Origin: Saprospiraceae bacterium | GTDB taxonomy: Bacteria; Bacteroidota; Bacteroidia; Chitinophagales; Saprospiraceae | Assembly (NCBI GenBank): GCA_016714985.1 | Contig: JADKBS010000012.1 | Location: forward strand, 1 to 64,000 | Direction of reading: 5' to 3' | DNA length: 64,000 bases | Shown: positions 53,890-62,090 of the stretch, piece by piece | How the letters are laid out: every line of letters begins with the position of its first letter | Position numbering within the stretch: the first letter of the stretch is position 1 | Notes under the pieces: generated by a model | Database searches by the model: none | Told to the model about the DNA's origin: nothing | What the model saw: only the letters and a program-made list of their open reading frames with translations | Made by a program: the position numbers and the translations under genes

Positions 53890-54534
53890 TCACCCCACCG
53901 CCGCCCTGAACACCCCCTTCGAGTAAGACCTCCTCATCAGTCCCACCAAGTTTTCATAAGCAGTTCTATTGCTCCAAAAATCAACCCCCGTCACGTCAAT
54001 GATGAGGATGGGCACGTCCGTTTCCGATTTGAAATAATTGAAATAGGCGTCTTGCAACGACTGCAGGTATTCCACCTTGATATTCTGCTCGAACTCACGG
54101 CCCCGTTTTTGGATGTTGGCCGAAAGGTCAGTGACGGTACGGTGCAGGTAAACCAGCAAATCGGGCTTGGGGAAGGTAGCATTCAGCGTATGGAAGAGCC
54201 GTTGGAACAGGCGGTACTCCTCGTCGTTCAGGTTGTTCTTGGCAAACAGCAGGGTTTTCATGAAGAAATAATCGGAAACCAAGAGTTGTGGAAAAAGCTC
54301 CCTTTGCGACAGCGACTCTTGCAACTGCTTGTGCCGCTCCGTCATGAAAAACAGCTCAACGGGAAAGGCGTACCGCTCCGGATTGTTGTAAAACTCCGGC
54401 AGGAACGGGTTGTCCGTGAATTGCTCAAGGATAAGGCGACAGTTGAATTCATCTTCCATCATCTTACAAAGAGTGGTCTTGCCAGCGCCAATATTTCCTT
54501 CAATGGCGATAAAGCCATGCGGGAATGGGTTCAT
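53890..54534 (-). CDS. Deoxynucleoside kinase (deoxyadenosine/deoxycytidine kinase-like)
   Basis: A 214-residue nucleotide-salvage kinase. P-loop GNIGAGKTTL near the start (FIAIEGNIGAGKTTL), FFMTERHKQLQ, SDYFFMKTLLFAKNNL, and a lid-like DLLVYLHRTVTDLSANIQK. It phosphorylates deoxynucleosides for DNA precursor supply. The ATG at 54534 gives the usual length; in-frame ATGs at 54579 and 54609 would extend it, the latter overlapping folK. It is coupled to folK, an arrangement I recall as frequent in Bacteroidota. Confidence 0.86.
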   Translation of the reverse strand: MNPFPHGFIAIEGNIGAGKTTLCKMMEDEFNCRLILEQFTDNPFLPEFYNNPERYAFPVELFFMTERHKQLQESLSQRELFPQLLVSDYFFMKTLLFAKNNLNDEEYRLFQRLFHTLNATFPKPDLLVYLHRTVTDLSANIQKRGREFEQNIKVEYLQSLQDAYFNYFKSETDVPILIIDVTGVDFWSNRTAYENLVGLMRRSYSKGVFRAAVG

Positions 54535-54592
54535 ATCTTCAGCTTGTCGGTATAAAGCGGAAATTGGTGCTTCCTTCATAACAGCGTCAGGT

Positions 54593-55105
54593 TTAAGGTC
54601 TGTTTGCATCAGTTTCGTCGTCCAGCATAACCACGTCGAGGTCGTCCTCGCTGGCTTCGTAGAGTTCCTCAATGGTCTTTTTGAAAATGGGGTGCTGCTT
54701 GTTCGGGGCAATTTCCAGCATGGGCACGAGGGCGAAATTGCGCTCGTGCAGGTGCGGGTGGGGTAGCGTCAAGTCCTTGGTTTTCAAGATTTTGGCATCA
54801 TAAAACAGGATGTCAATATCAATCGTGCGGGCATTCCATTTGTCCTCCCGTTGGCGTCCAAGCTCCTGCTCGATGGCAAGAACACTTCGCAAAACGGCAT
54901 CCGCAGTCAGGTCGGTTGCCACTTCAACCGCCTGGTTGAGGAAGTCGGGCTGGTCAGGCTTGCCCCAGGGCTGCGTTTCATAAAGGCTGCTGGCCTTCAC
55001 CACCGTGCCGATGCGCTGGCCGATGAGCCGCTTTGCCTTGGCAAGGTTGTCGTGGCGGTCGCCGAGGTTGCCGCCGAGGAGGAGATGGGTCTTGTGCTTT
55101 GACAT
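54593..55105 (-). CDS. folK: 2-amino-4-hydroxy-6-hydroxymethyldihydropteridine pyrophosphokinase
   Basis: A 170-residue folate-pathway enzyme that transfers pyrophosphate from ATP to 6-hydroxymethyl-dihydropterin. Seen: LLLGGNLGDRHDNL, SLYETQPWGKPDQPDFLNQA, ELGRQREDKWNARTIDIDIL and LPHPHLHERNFALVPMLEIA, all the HPPK hallmark segments, including the Asp residues for magnesium in RTIDIDIL. Length matches. It is the first gene of the folK-dNK pair; the dNK start lies close behind or just inside its stop. Complete and intact. Confidence 0.95.
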   Translation of the reverse strand: MSKHKTHLLLGGNLGDRHDNLAKAKRLIGQRIGTVVKASSLYETQPWGKPDQPDFLNQAVEVATDLTADAVLRSVLAIEQELGRQREDKWNARTIDIDILFYDAKILKTKDLTLPHPHLHERNFALVPMLEIAPNKQHPIFKKTIEELYEASEDDLDVVMLDDETDANRP

Positions 55106-55167
55106 GGGGGCAAAAGTAAAAATAGTTGTCGCATCGTTGAACTGCCTTTTTGATTCCCAAACAAAAT

Positions 55168-55198
55168 GGGCTGCGCCAGACCAATTATAGCGCAGCCC
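55168..55198 (-). terminator. Intrinsic terminator after the interrupted T9SS gene
   Basis: GGGCTGCGC (55168-55176) pairs with GCGCAGCCC (55190-55198). On the reverse strand the stem is followed by ATTTTGTTT. It lies between the T9SS gene and folK, so these are separate transcripts. Confidence 0.72.
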
Positions 55199-55229
55199 AA
55201 GAAGCTTTTTTGAAGAAGCTGTACTTATC

Positions 55230-56267
55230 CTAATTTTTTTCCGCTACAAATAACCGCTCCGTGAAATGCTCGCCGTCCAATTGAACTTTGACAAAGTAAA
55301 GCCCATCTGAAAAGGTGGAAACATCGAATTTGATAGCATTATTTGACGCCAAATCCTGACGCAGCATCAATCTGCCTTGCAGGTCGAATACTTGAATTTC
55401 ACCTTCCTAGAAATCCCCAGTTACCTTCATATGGACCTCCTTTACGGTTGGGTTTGGGAATAGCTTCAATGATTTTTGCGAAGCAGAAACTGATTCAGGG
55501 TTGAATGAATTCGTCGGAATTGCCATTATTTCTTCTTCCAAAACCTCGTAATCCTCATCTGCCTTTAGGTGGTCTGTCTCATCTGTTTGTACCAAATTGC
55601 TTCCTCCGCCGCCTCCGCCAGACAACTGGACTTCTACCGTGTCTGTACATAGTTTATTGTCCCGTACAACGATTTGATAGGTACCCTCTGGCACGTTGTT
55701 GAAAATATTGTAGCCTTGGAAATTGGCATTGACTGGTATCCGCTTGTATTTGTAAGGAGTGGTTCCGCCAGTAGCAAAGACGGTCAGTTTAGAGTTGCCA
55801 TTGTTGGCGGGGTCTATCTGCACGTCTGTGATGTCAAGGGCGGTTGGCTCAGTCACGGTAGCCGTTCCGAAAATCACGCAACCGTTTTTGTCCGTCACCA
55901 TGACGAAATAGGTATCCGCAACGACGTTGTCATTGATACGTGAGGTGGCGCTGTTGCTCCAGGTAAAGCTGTAGCTTTCGCCATTGCATTGGGCGGAGGG
56001 GGGGGGCTTAGTGCCGCCCGTCACTTGGGCAGTTATTTTCCCTGTGCTGGAGCCGTTGCAGCCAACGTTTACGACCGTAAACGAAATTGCAAGCGGGTTC
56101 GGCTGGTTGATGATGGCCGTGTCACTTGGGCCTGGGGCGTAGCCTAAGTCCCAATGGTTGACATTGCCGTAGTCCCCGTTGTTGACGGTGGTAAAAATGT
56201 CGGCATTTGCGTCCGTTGCCAAAAGGAGGAATGCCATCGAAGTGAAAAGGGTCAATAATTGTTTCAT
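55230..56267 (-). pseudogene. T9SS-secreted protein with a premature stop in its sorting domain
   Basis: A secreted protein of about 345 codons with a signal peptide (MKQLLTLFTSMAFLLL) and beta-rich repeats of the PKD/SprB-like kind (VVNVGCNGSSTGKITAQ, GGTTPYKYKRIP). The sorting domain starts LKLFPNPTVKEVHMKVTGDF, where an in-frame TAG (55407-55409) interrupts it. After the stop the same frame continues perfectly as EGEIQVFDLQGRLM, SDGLYFVKVQLD and ends at 55230. One substitution thus cuts off most of the sorting domain. Either the protein is no longer surface-sorted, or the base call is wrong. Confidence 0.8.
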
Positions 56268-56392
56268 TGTAGATTGTTTTTGGCCGACTTACGAGGAGCG
56301 TCTTCAAATTGGATTATGCAAGCCAAAAAATCCACGAAAAAGGGGAGAAGGTTTAGTGAGATTTCCTACCTGATGTTTTCTGAAAACTCTTG

Positions 56393-56482
56393 TAAATACT
56401 GATGTTCCCACGCCCTGCGACAAATTTGAAAGCCTTTGCGACGCTTTTGATAACCCTTCCCTTTATCCCGCCCACACCTTTG
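56393..56482 (+). promoter_or_regulatory. Duplicated promoter/operator, copy 1
   Basis: A 90-bp block aligning without gaps to 59292-59381. Direct half-sites CTGCGAC (56415-56421) and TTGCGAC (56436-56442) are 21 bp apart, and 27 consecutive bases (56416-56442) are identical in the two copies. A -7-like box CACCTTTG lies at 56475-56482, 33 bp past the second half-site in both copies. A 21-bp spacing suits a tandem-binding regulator of the AraC or LytTR type. It precedes the NTF2-like gene. Confidence 0.75.
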
Positions 56483-56534
56483 CGTCATCATTTTTCAACA
56501 AAATTTCTTTCACCAAATCAAAATTTTCAAATCA

Positions 56535-57416
56535 ATGAAAACTTCATTTTTCAGCACCATCCTTTTCATCATCGCCAGCTTGTTTGCCTCAAATACCGCT
56601 GCGCAAAACGACAACCAAGCCAGCTTTGAATCCTTTCTAAAAAAGGTGTACACCACATTTTCCACGGATGGGTTCCAGGCGATGAAACCCTATTACACCG
56701 AAAACGCCATAGAAATAGGGCCTGATGGCGGACTAATCAATGGCCAAAAGGCGATTGGAGAATATTATGGTCAATTGGAAGGGATGATGGACGCAAAACC
56801 CCAGTTCACGTTTCAACTGACTTCCTGGAGACTCATCAAACCCGATGTGGCGCTTATCACTTGGGATTCCCACGACAAGTTTTTCTTGTTCGGCCAAACG
56901 ATGGAGAGCGACAATACGGGCGCTGCATTGCTCCGCAAAGAGAAAGGCCAGTGGCTCATCGAGTACGACCACATGACGCCGAAAGTGCCTTTCCCTGACC
57001 CAAAAGCCGATGAACTCGCCATCAAAGCCCTTGGCAACGAGGCTTACGCCGCCTTCGCCGCCCATGATGCCGCCCGCTTCGCCGCTTGCTATACCGAGGA
57101 TACTGACTTGATAAATCCATTCGGTATGCTAATAAAGGGTCGAAAAGTCGTCGAGCAGGTTCATGCCGAACTGTTTAAAGCCTGGGCAAACATGCCGCCA
57201 AGCAAGGTCGAAGTGGCCGATATGAGCGTCCGTTTCATTACACCGGACGTGGCCATTTGTCAATGGTCGCACAAGGAAACGGGCGAGATGAACGGTAAGC
57301 CCGTCGTGCAAGAAACCACTTGTGTGAACGCTTGCCAGCGGGTGAACGGCAAGTGGCTGGTGGCTTCCATGAGCCTGACACCGGTGCAGCCAGTGCCGAC
57401 GATGGCGGGTAACTAA
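56535..57416 (+). CDS. Exported double NTF2/SnoaL-like protein (SgcJ/EcaC-DUF4440 type)
   Basis: A 293-residue exported protein with a signal peptide (MKTSFFSTILFIIASLFAS) and two tandem NTF2-like domains. The first (about 28-150) has FESFLKKVYTTFSTDGFQ, YYTENAIEIGPDGGLINGQ and the second (about 160-285) has YAAFAAHDAARFAACYTEDT and INPFGMLIKGRK. Each has the cone-shaped fold with a ligand pocket. These proteins often bind or modify small hydrophobic molecules, but the role here is unknown. It is preceded by the duplicated operator and followed by a strong terminator. Confidence 0.83.
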   Translation: MKTSFFSTILFIIASLFASNTAAQNDNQASFESFLKKVYTTFSTDGFQAMKPYYTENAIEIGPDGGLINGQKAIGEYYGQLEGMMDAKPQFTFQLTSWRLIKPDVALITWDSHDKFFLFGQTMESDNTGAALLRKEKGQWLIEYDHMTPKVPFPDPKADELAIKALGNEAYAAFAAHDAARFAACYTEDTDLINPFGMLIKGRKVVEQVHAELFKAWANMPPSKVEVADMSVRFITPDVAICQWSHKETGEMNGKPVVQETTCVNACQRVNGKWLVASMSLTPVQPVPTMAGN

Positions 57417-57430
57417 AATATCCCTTCGTT

Positions 57431-57482
57431 AGCAGTGGGCTTAACGGCAATTCGAAAAGGCCCACTGCTTCTCTCACTTTTT
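57431..57482 (+). terminator. Terminator after the NTF2-like gene
   Basis: AGCAGTGGGC (57431-57440) pairs perfectly with GCCCACTGCT (57460-57469), followed by TCTCTCACTTTTTT. It shows that the NTF2-like gene ends its own transcript. Confidence 0.8.
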
Positions 57483-57495
57483 TAAAACAACTACT

Positions 57496-58578
57496 ATGAA
57501 AACCAATGTATTCATGCTTTTAATAGTTGCATTTGCACCGTTTTCGGCGGTAACTCAAAACATGGTACTAAACCCAAGCGCAGAGTCTGACCCATCCAGC
57601 AATGGTTGGACGGAAGCCAGCGGCTTCCAATGGACTCGCCGGGCGACGGGCAACCCACCTTCCTACGAAGGCACTTATATGTTTTTTGCTGGCCCGGTTG
57701 GTGGTGAAGTAGAACTTTACCAAGACATAGACGTGAGTGCCTATGCAACAACCATAGACAATGAGACCCAGCCTTTCAAGTTTGAAGATTATGTGAGGTC
57801 GTTTTCACAAAGCCCGGTTGACCAAACTAAAGTCATCGTTGAATACAGGTCGGCAGCAGGTTTAGTATTGTCGAGCTTCAATTCTGGTTACGGTTCCAAT
57901 ACCAGTGCTTGGTTGCTCGTCACGGATACCAGAATTGCGCCTGCCACTACCCGAACCATCCGCATCCGCCTGTTTTCAAAGCGCAATTCTGGAACCAACA
58001 GCGATGGCTACCATGACGCTATTAGCCTTGAACCACTTGCCCCACTACCTGTGGAATTAGTTGATTTTCAAGCTTTTGCCGAAGGCAATAAAATAAAGCT
58101 GTCATGGCAAACGGCTTCTGAACTGGACAATGATGGCTTCATAGTTGAACGGACAACCAACGGCCACGTATGGGAAGAATTGGGCTTTGTTCAAGGATAT
58201 GGAACAACTTCAGAAAAGCATGGCTATCATTTTGTGGATGAAAATCCGCTTCTAGGCTTGAGTTATTACCGTCTTCGGCAAAAGGACTTCGAGGGTGAAG
58301 AGGAATACTCGGAAGTGGTCAGCGTAGATTTCCGAAATCTCGAAGATTTCCGAAATCTGAAGATATACCCCAACCCCGCTACCTCGCAGCTTCACCTTAT
58401 GAATTTGGAAATTGATGACTTCGATTATTTACTAGTTACTGACCGTCATGGTAGGCGGGTATTAATGACCCACGACTTGGCTTCCAGCTTGGAGATTGGG
58501 CATTTGGAGCCGGGTATTTACCACTTGCAATTAAACGGGGCTACGACCATGCAAACACTGCGGTTTGTCAAAAATTGA
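57496..58578 (+). CDS. Secreted protein with T9SS type A sorting domain
   Basis: A 360-residue secreted protein with a signal peptide (MKTNVFMLLIVAFAPFSAV). A carbohydrate-binding-like N-terminal jelly roll is suggested by NMVLNPSAESDPSSNGW and YMFFAGPVGGEVELYQDIDV; then LPVELVDFQAFAEGNKIKLS with WQTASELDNDGFIVER, the fibronectin-like segment common in T9SS cargos. The C-terminal sorting domain is LKIYPNPATSQLHLMNL, LLVTDRHGRRVLM, LEPGIYHLQL. It lies within the regulon region but after a terminator, so its regulation is separate. Function unknown. Confidence 0.83.
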   Translation: MKTNVFMLLIVAFAPFSAVTQNMVLNPSAESDPSSNGWTEASGFQWTRRATGNPPSYEGTYMFFAGPVGGEVELYQDIDVSAYATTIDNETQPFKFEDYVRSFSQSPVDQTKVIVEYRSAAGLVLSSFNSGYGSNTSAWLLVTDTRIAPATTRTIRIRLFSKRNSGTNSDGYHDAISLEPLAPLPVELVDFQAFAEGNKIKLSWQTASELDNDGFIVERTTNGHVWEELGFVQGYGTTSEKHGYHFVDENPLLGLSYYRLRQKDFEGEEEYSEVVSVDFRNLEDFRNLKIYPNPATSQLHLMNLEIDDFDYLLVTDRHGRRVLMTHDLASSLEIGHLEPGIYHLQLNGATTMQTLRFVKN

Positions 58579-58599
58579 AAGGTTTTGGAAAAGTGAAGA

Positions 58600-59196
58600 T
58601 TAAGAAACGACGCTCCGCAAACATGCTTTAAAACCAGGCATCACGGCAGAGGCAATTTCATGGTCGAAACTGAACTTGTGCTGTTCAAACTCCCCATCTT
58701 CAAGTACGTACAGCGTGACCGTTTCCTTTTCGGGGTTGATGAGCCAATATTCCTTGACGCCAAAAACCTCGTAAGTATGCCGCTTGTGGAGCATCTCCTT
58801 TCGGCTGTTTCCGCCAGAAAGCACCTCCACCACAAGGTCGGGCGCAGCTTCGATTTTCTTTTTACCGATGATGCCCAGTCGCTCCTTAGAGATGAAAAGC
58901 ACGTCGGGTTGGAAGGTATTGAAACGGTCTAAAAGCGTGTCGAGTGGGGCGATAAAAACCTCGCCGATGTTATTCGTTTCTGCAAAATCGGCCATTTTTC
59001 GGGTGAGCCAAAGTGCAATTCTTTGATGTCGGGGAGTAGGTGATGGCATGTGTATGATTTGTCCGTCGTGAAGTTCGTAATTGCCACTATCGGGTGGGGT
59101 CAGGCGGGCATAGTCTCGGTAGGTGAGGCGCTTGTCCTTCGGCTTAATTTCCTTTGGCTTTGATGCCTTCGGCACTGCTGCTGCGGCTACTGTCAT
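58600..59196 (-). CDS. Uma2 family (DUF820) protein
   Basis: A 198-residue protein with an endonuclease-like fold of the Uma2/DUF820 group, widespread and often expanded in cyanobacteria and Bacteroidota. Seen: an Ala/Lys-rich N-terminus, LTYRDYARLTPPDSGNYELH, TFQPDVLFISKERLG, PDLVVEVLSGGNSRKE and VKEYWLINPEKETVTLY, consistent with the PD-(D/E)xK-like core (Asp in PD, then Glu in VVEV). Real nuclease activity and target are unknown. It is monocistronic and convergent with the T9SS gene at 57496. Confidence 0.85.
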   Translation of the reverse strand: MTVAAAAVPKASKPKEIKPKDKRLTYRDYARLTPPDSGNYELHDGQIIHMPSPTPRHQRIALWLTRKMADFAETNNIGEVFIAPLDTLLDRFNTFQPDVLFISKERLGIIGKKKIEAAPDLVVEVLSGGNSRKEMLHKRHTYEVFGVKEYWLINPEKETVTLYVLEDGEFEQHKFSFDHEIASAVMPGFKACLRSVVS

Positions 59197-59291
59197 TTTT
59201 ATGATTTTTTTGATTCCATGCTTGGTTCACAAAAATAAGGTTTTTGCTCAAAACTGGGAAATACAAATTCTTTATAAATCCAAAACCCCAG

Positions 59292-59381
59292 TAAATACAG
59301 GTATTCTAACGTCTTGCGACAAATTTGAAAGCCTTTGCGACATGCTTGATAACCCCTCATTTCCTTCCCAGCACAACTTTG
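59292..59381 (+). promoter_or_regulatory. Duplicated promoter/operator, copy 2
   Basis: Gapless match to 56393-56482. Half-sites TTGCGAC at 59314-59320 and 59335-59341 (21 bp apart); -7-like box CAACTTTG at 59374-59381, again 33 bp after the second half-site. It lies upstream of the cytochrome c/cupin operon, so that operon and the NTF2-like gene probably respond to one regulator. Confidence 0.75.
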
Positions 59382-59442
59382 TCCCAGATTTGATTTTGAA
59401 CTCAAAAGCCATTTTTCTTTCACCATCTAAAAACAATCAACA

Positions 59443-60342
59443 ATGAAAAAATTCTTGAAATGGACGGGCATCGTCCTCTTGAGTCTGGTGCTTATCGTCC
59501 TCCTTACCGCTTGGTATTTTTCCAGCAGTTTCAATAACAAATTTGAAAAAGTGTACAGCCTGAAGCCTGCTCCTGTCAGCATCCCTACCGACTCGGCTTC
59601 CATTGCAAGGGGCAAGGTGCTGTCGGTCGGCTGCGCAGGCTGCCACGGGCCCGACCTCGGCGGCAAGGTCTTTTTCGACGACCCGAACATCGGCGTGTTG
59701 CCTTCCTCCAACCTCACCCGTGCGGTGGGCAGCGAGACCGAGGGCTATACCGACGAGGATTTCGTGCGGGCCATGCGCCACGGGCTGAACAAAAAGGGCA
59801 ACCCGCTCATGGTCATGCCCAGCGAGTCCATCGGCGAACTGAGCGACCAAGATTTGGGATGCCTCATTGCCTATATGAAGTCGCTCCCACCCATTGACCG
59901 CAAGTTCGAAAAGCGGCATTTCACTTTTATGTCGCAAGTCTTGGCTGGGGCTGGTATGTTCGGCAACTTGTTCCCCTACGACATCATTGAACATGACAAG
60001 CGGAAAAACCTAAATGCTCCGCCAATTGGCAACAGTCCAGAATATGGCGAGTACATCGTGCGCTCGCACGGCTGCAAAGGATGCCATGCTGCCAATTTTG
60101 GCGGTGGAAAATCGCCCGACCCAGTGTCGCCGCCCGTACCAAACATCAGCGCAAGCGGCAATGCTGGTAAGTGGACGAAGGAGCAGTTCGTCAGTTTTTT
60201 CAAAACCGGAAAAACACCGGACGGGAGGCTGCCCAATCCGCAGTTCATGCCTTGGGAGGGGCTTGGCGCTCTGCCCGACGTGGAGATTGAGAGTGTTTAC
60301 AACTACATACAATCATTGCCTCCAGCGGCGAAACAACAATAA
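59443..60342 (+). CDS. Membrane-anchored diheme cytochrome c
   Basis: A 299-residue periplasm-facing cytochrome c with an N-terminal membrane anchor (residues 8-28). Two heme-binding sites are seen: CAGCH (64-68) with ARGKVLSVGC before it, and CKGCH (211-215) with GEYIVRSHGC before it. Candidate Met ligands occur in each domain (LMVMPSESIG, NPQFMPWEG). The two domains resemble alcohol-dehydrogenase-type or quinone-linked cytochrome c domains. It probably accepts electrons from a periplasmic dehydrogenase. It is first in the operon with two cupin genes, and the duplicated operator is 61 bp upstream. Confidence 0.9.
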   Translation: MKKFLKWTGIVLLSLVLIVLLTAWYFSSSFNNKFEKVYSLKPAPVSIPTDSASIARGKVLSVGCAGCHGPDLGGKVFFDDPNIGVLPSSNLTRAVGSETEGYTDEDFVRAMRHGLNKKGNPLMVMPSESIGELSDQDLGCLIAYMKSLPPIDRKFEKRHFTFMSQVLAGAGMFGNLFPYDIIEHDKRKNLNAPPIGNSPEYGEYIVRSHGCKGCHAANFGGGKSPDPVSPPVPNISASGNAGKWTKEQFVSFFKTGKTPDGRLPNPQFMPWEGLGALPDVEIESVYNYIQSLPPAAKQQ

Positions 60343-60388
60343 AACAATCCAACAATAAAACAATCCAACAATAAAACAATCCAACAAT
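60335..60388 (+). repeat. 16-bp tandem repeat, about 3.4 copies
   Basis: AACAATAAAACAATCC repeats exactly three times (60335, 60351, 60367), then partially. It overlaps the stop codon of the cytochrome gene and ends 1 bp before the cupin start codon, so its copy number sets the intergenic distance. Confidence 0.85.
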
Positions 60389-60389
60389 C

Positions 60390-60941
60390 ATGCAATACCA
60401 ATATCCTCACACCATTGAAAACGGGGGCGGCGATACTATCATTTTCAAGCGCCTCGTGAAAGACCCGGCCGGTGATTGGCTGGACATCGAAGCCATCGTA
60501 GAACCCGGCGCAGGGCCTCCCATGCACGTCCACCACCGTCAGGACGAGCGCCTGACCGTGGTGCAGGGCAAAATGGGTTCGCAAGTGCTCGGCGAGGAAC
60601 CGAAATATTTCAATGTCGGCGACAGCATCACGTACAAGGCGGGCGAGGCGCACAAGTTTTGGTGCGTCGGCAATGAACGCCTCGTTTGCAAGGGCGCTAT
60701 CAACCCGGCACACAACTTCGAGTATTTCTTGACAGGCATTTACGACTCCATGAAAGCCAACGGCGGCAAGCAGCCAGGCGCTTTCGAAGGGGCATGGCTG
60801 CTCAACCGTTACCGCTCGGAGTTCGACATGCTGAACATTCCGGGCTTCGTGAAAAAGGTGATTTTCCCGGTGGCGCTGTTCTTTGGGAAATTGCAGGGGA
60901 AGCACCGGAAGTTCGAGGGGGCGCCGCCGCCGCTGGCTTGA
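60390..60941 (+). CDS. Cupin domain protein, 183 aa
   Basis: A single-domain cupin. Motif 1: AGPPMHVHHRQDERLTVVQG, with two His, a Gln and a Glu that can bind a metal. Motif 2: ITYKAGEAHKFWCVGNERLV, with the third His. The C-terminal part (about 110-183) is helical, with MKANGGKQPGAFEGAW and an arginine/lysine-rich end. Such proteins may be dioxygenases, isomerases or quercetinase-like, but the reaction is not predictable. Second gene in the cytochrome operon; the separating repeat is only 48 bp. Confidence 0.85.
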   Translation: MQYQYPHTIENGGGDTIIFKRLVKDPAGDWLDIEAIVEPGAGPPMHVHHRQDERLTVVQGKMGSQVLGEEPKYFNVGDSITYKAGEAHKFWCVGNERLVCKGAINPAHNFEYFLTGIYDSMKANGGKQPGAFEGAWLLNRYRSEFDMLNIPGFVKKVIFPVALFFGKLQGKHRKFEGAPPPLA

Positions 60942-60977
60942 CGATTTACAACCATCCACAATTCAAAATTTTTTATA

Positions 60978-61538
60978 ATGAAAACAGCAACCTATCCAAC
61001 CGTCGGCTGGGGTAAGGAGTGCTTTCTGCCGCTCCAACTCTCCGAAACTGCCTGTGAGTTCGTCTGGATCATGCAACCCGGTGGCTCAGTGCCGGAACAC
61101 CTGCACAAAGACTGCGACGAACATTTCGAGGTACTCGAAGGGGAAATCACCTCTACCATTGCTGGTAAAACTGTTGTGGCGAAAGCTGGCGAAACCTTCA
61201 CCGTTCCTCGCATGACGCTGCACAGCCCCGCCAACAAAGGCAAGGGCGACCTCCGTTGCCGGGTTTGGTTCACGCCCGCCGCCGAACAAGCGAAGTTTTT
61301 CCAAATTCTGTTGTTCCTGAAGGGCGAAAAAATGGAGGGCATGTCTGCCTTATTGAAAGCCATGTACATCAGTGACCAGCTGGGCTATCGGGAGTTTAGC
61401 ACCATGCAGGGCAGCATGAAGGTGATTATGGGCCTGATGGTGGGCTATTTGAAACTGGTGGCCCCGCTATTTGGCTGGAACAAACTGGTACGCCAATATG
61501 TGCAAAAGGAAATGAACCCAAAACTACAGTCAGTTTGA
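60978..61538 (+). CDS. Cupin domain protein, 186 aa
   Basis: A second cupin, in the same operon and 36 bp after the first. Motif 1: GGSVPEHLHKDCDEHFEVLE, with His-x-His, Glu and a further His/Glu. Motif 2: TFTVPRMTLHSPANKGKGDL. The C-terminal half (about 100-186) is a separate helical region similar in position to that of the first cupin, which suggests an ancient duplication. Third gene of the cytochrome operon; a terminator follows. Probably metal-dependent; reaction unknown. Confidence 0.84.
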   Translation: MKTATYPTVGWGKECFLPLQLSETACEFVWIMQPGGSVPEHLHKDCDEHFEVLEGEITSTIAGKTVVAKAGETFTVPRMTLHSPANKGKGDLRCRVWFTPAAEQAKFFQILLFLKGEKMEGMSALLKAMYISDQLGYREFSTMQGSMKVIMGLMVGYLKLVAPLFGWNKLVRQYVQKEMNPKLQSV

Positions 61539-61555
61539 AGAGGCATTTTGGGATT

Positions 61556-61607
61556 AAGGATGGAGCAACGGGTGTATGGCATCCCGTGGCTAAATCCTTC
61601 CTTTTTT
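61556..61607 (+). terminator. Terminator after the cupin operon
   Basis: Nested stems: AAGGAT (61556-61561) with ATCCTT (61594-61599), and inside ACGGG with CCCGT. They are followed by CCTTTTTT. It is less perfect than other terminators here because of an internal bulge. Confidence 0.55.
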
Positions 61608-61656
61608 AAATCTTAAATCATCAACCAACTTTTTTCAACAACTAAATTTTTAAAAA

Positions 61657-62061
61657 ATGGAAAAGAAAATCATTCTCGGAACGCTCGGCGGCGCAGTCAC
61701 AGGCATCGTACTTTCCATGCTCATCTTTATGACCCTGTTCAGCGGCATGATGGAAAAATGGATGGCAGACAATGCAGCCTGCGTCCTCGAACCAAACATG
61801 ACCTGGTGGATAGTTGGTAGCCTTGCCTATTCGCTATTCATCACCATTCTGTTGCACAAGTTTGGCGTCAACAACTTCAAGGGCGGTGCAATTGCAGGGG
61901 CGTGGACTACCTTTCTAATCATGCTCTGGTTCGGCATCTTCAGCGCTTCCACGTACAAAGCCTACACTTGGGACTGGATGCCGATTGACGTAAGTGTGAA
62001 CACCGTGGTGGGAGCAATTGCAGGCGGCGTCATCGGTTGGATTTTTGGCAAAGTCAAATAA
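61657..62061 (+). CDS. Four-helix membrane protein, 134 aa
   Basis: A 134-residue inner-membrane protein with four hydrophobic helices: GTLGGAVTGIVLSMLIFMTL, SLAYSLFITILL, GGAIAGAWTTFLIMLW and TVVGAIAGGVIGWIFG. The Gly-rich first and last helices resemble small membrane proteins of the DUF1761/TMEM205-like kind, but I cannot assign a family with confidence. It lies between two terminators, so it has its own transcript, between the cupin operon and the sensor kinase. Probably accessory to stress handling by context. Confidence 0.75.
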   Translation: MEKKIILGTLGGAVTGIVLSMLIFMTLFSGMMEKWMADNAACVLEPNMTWWIVGSLAYSLFITILLHKFGVNNFKGGAIAGAWTTFLIMLWFGIFSASTYKAYTWDWMPIDVSVNTVVGAIAGGVIGWIFGKVK

Positions 62062-62090
62062 GGCAAAACACCTAAAACCAGCGGCATTTC

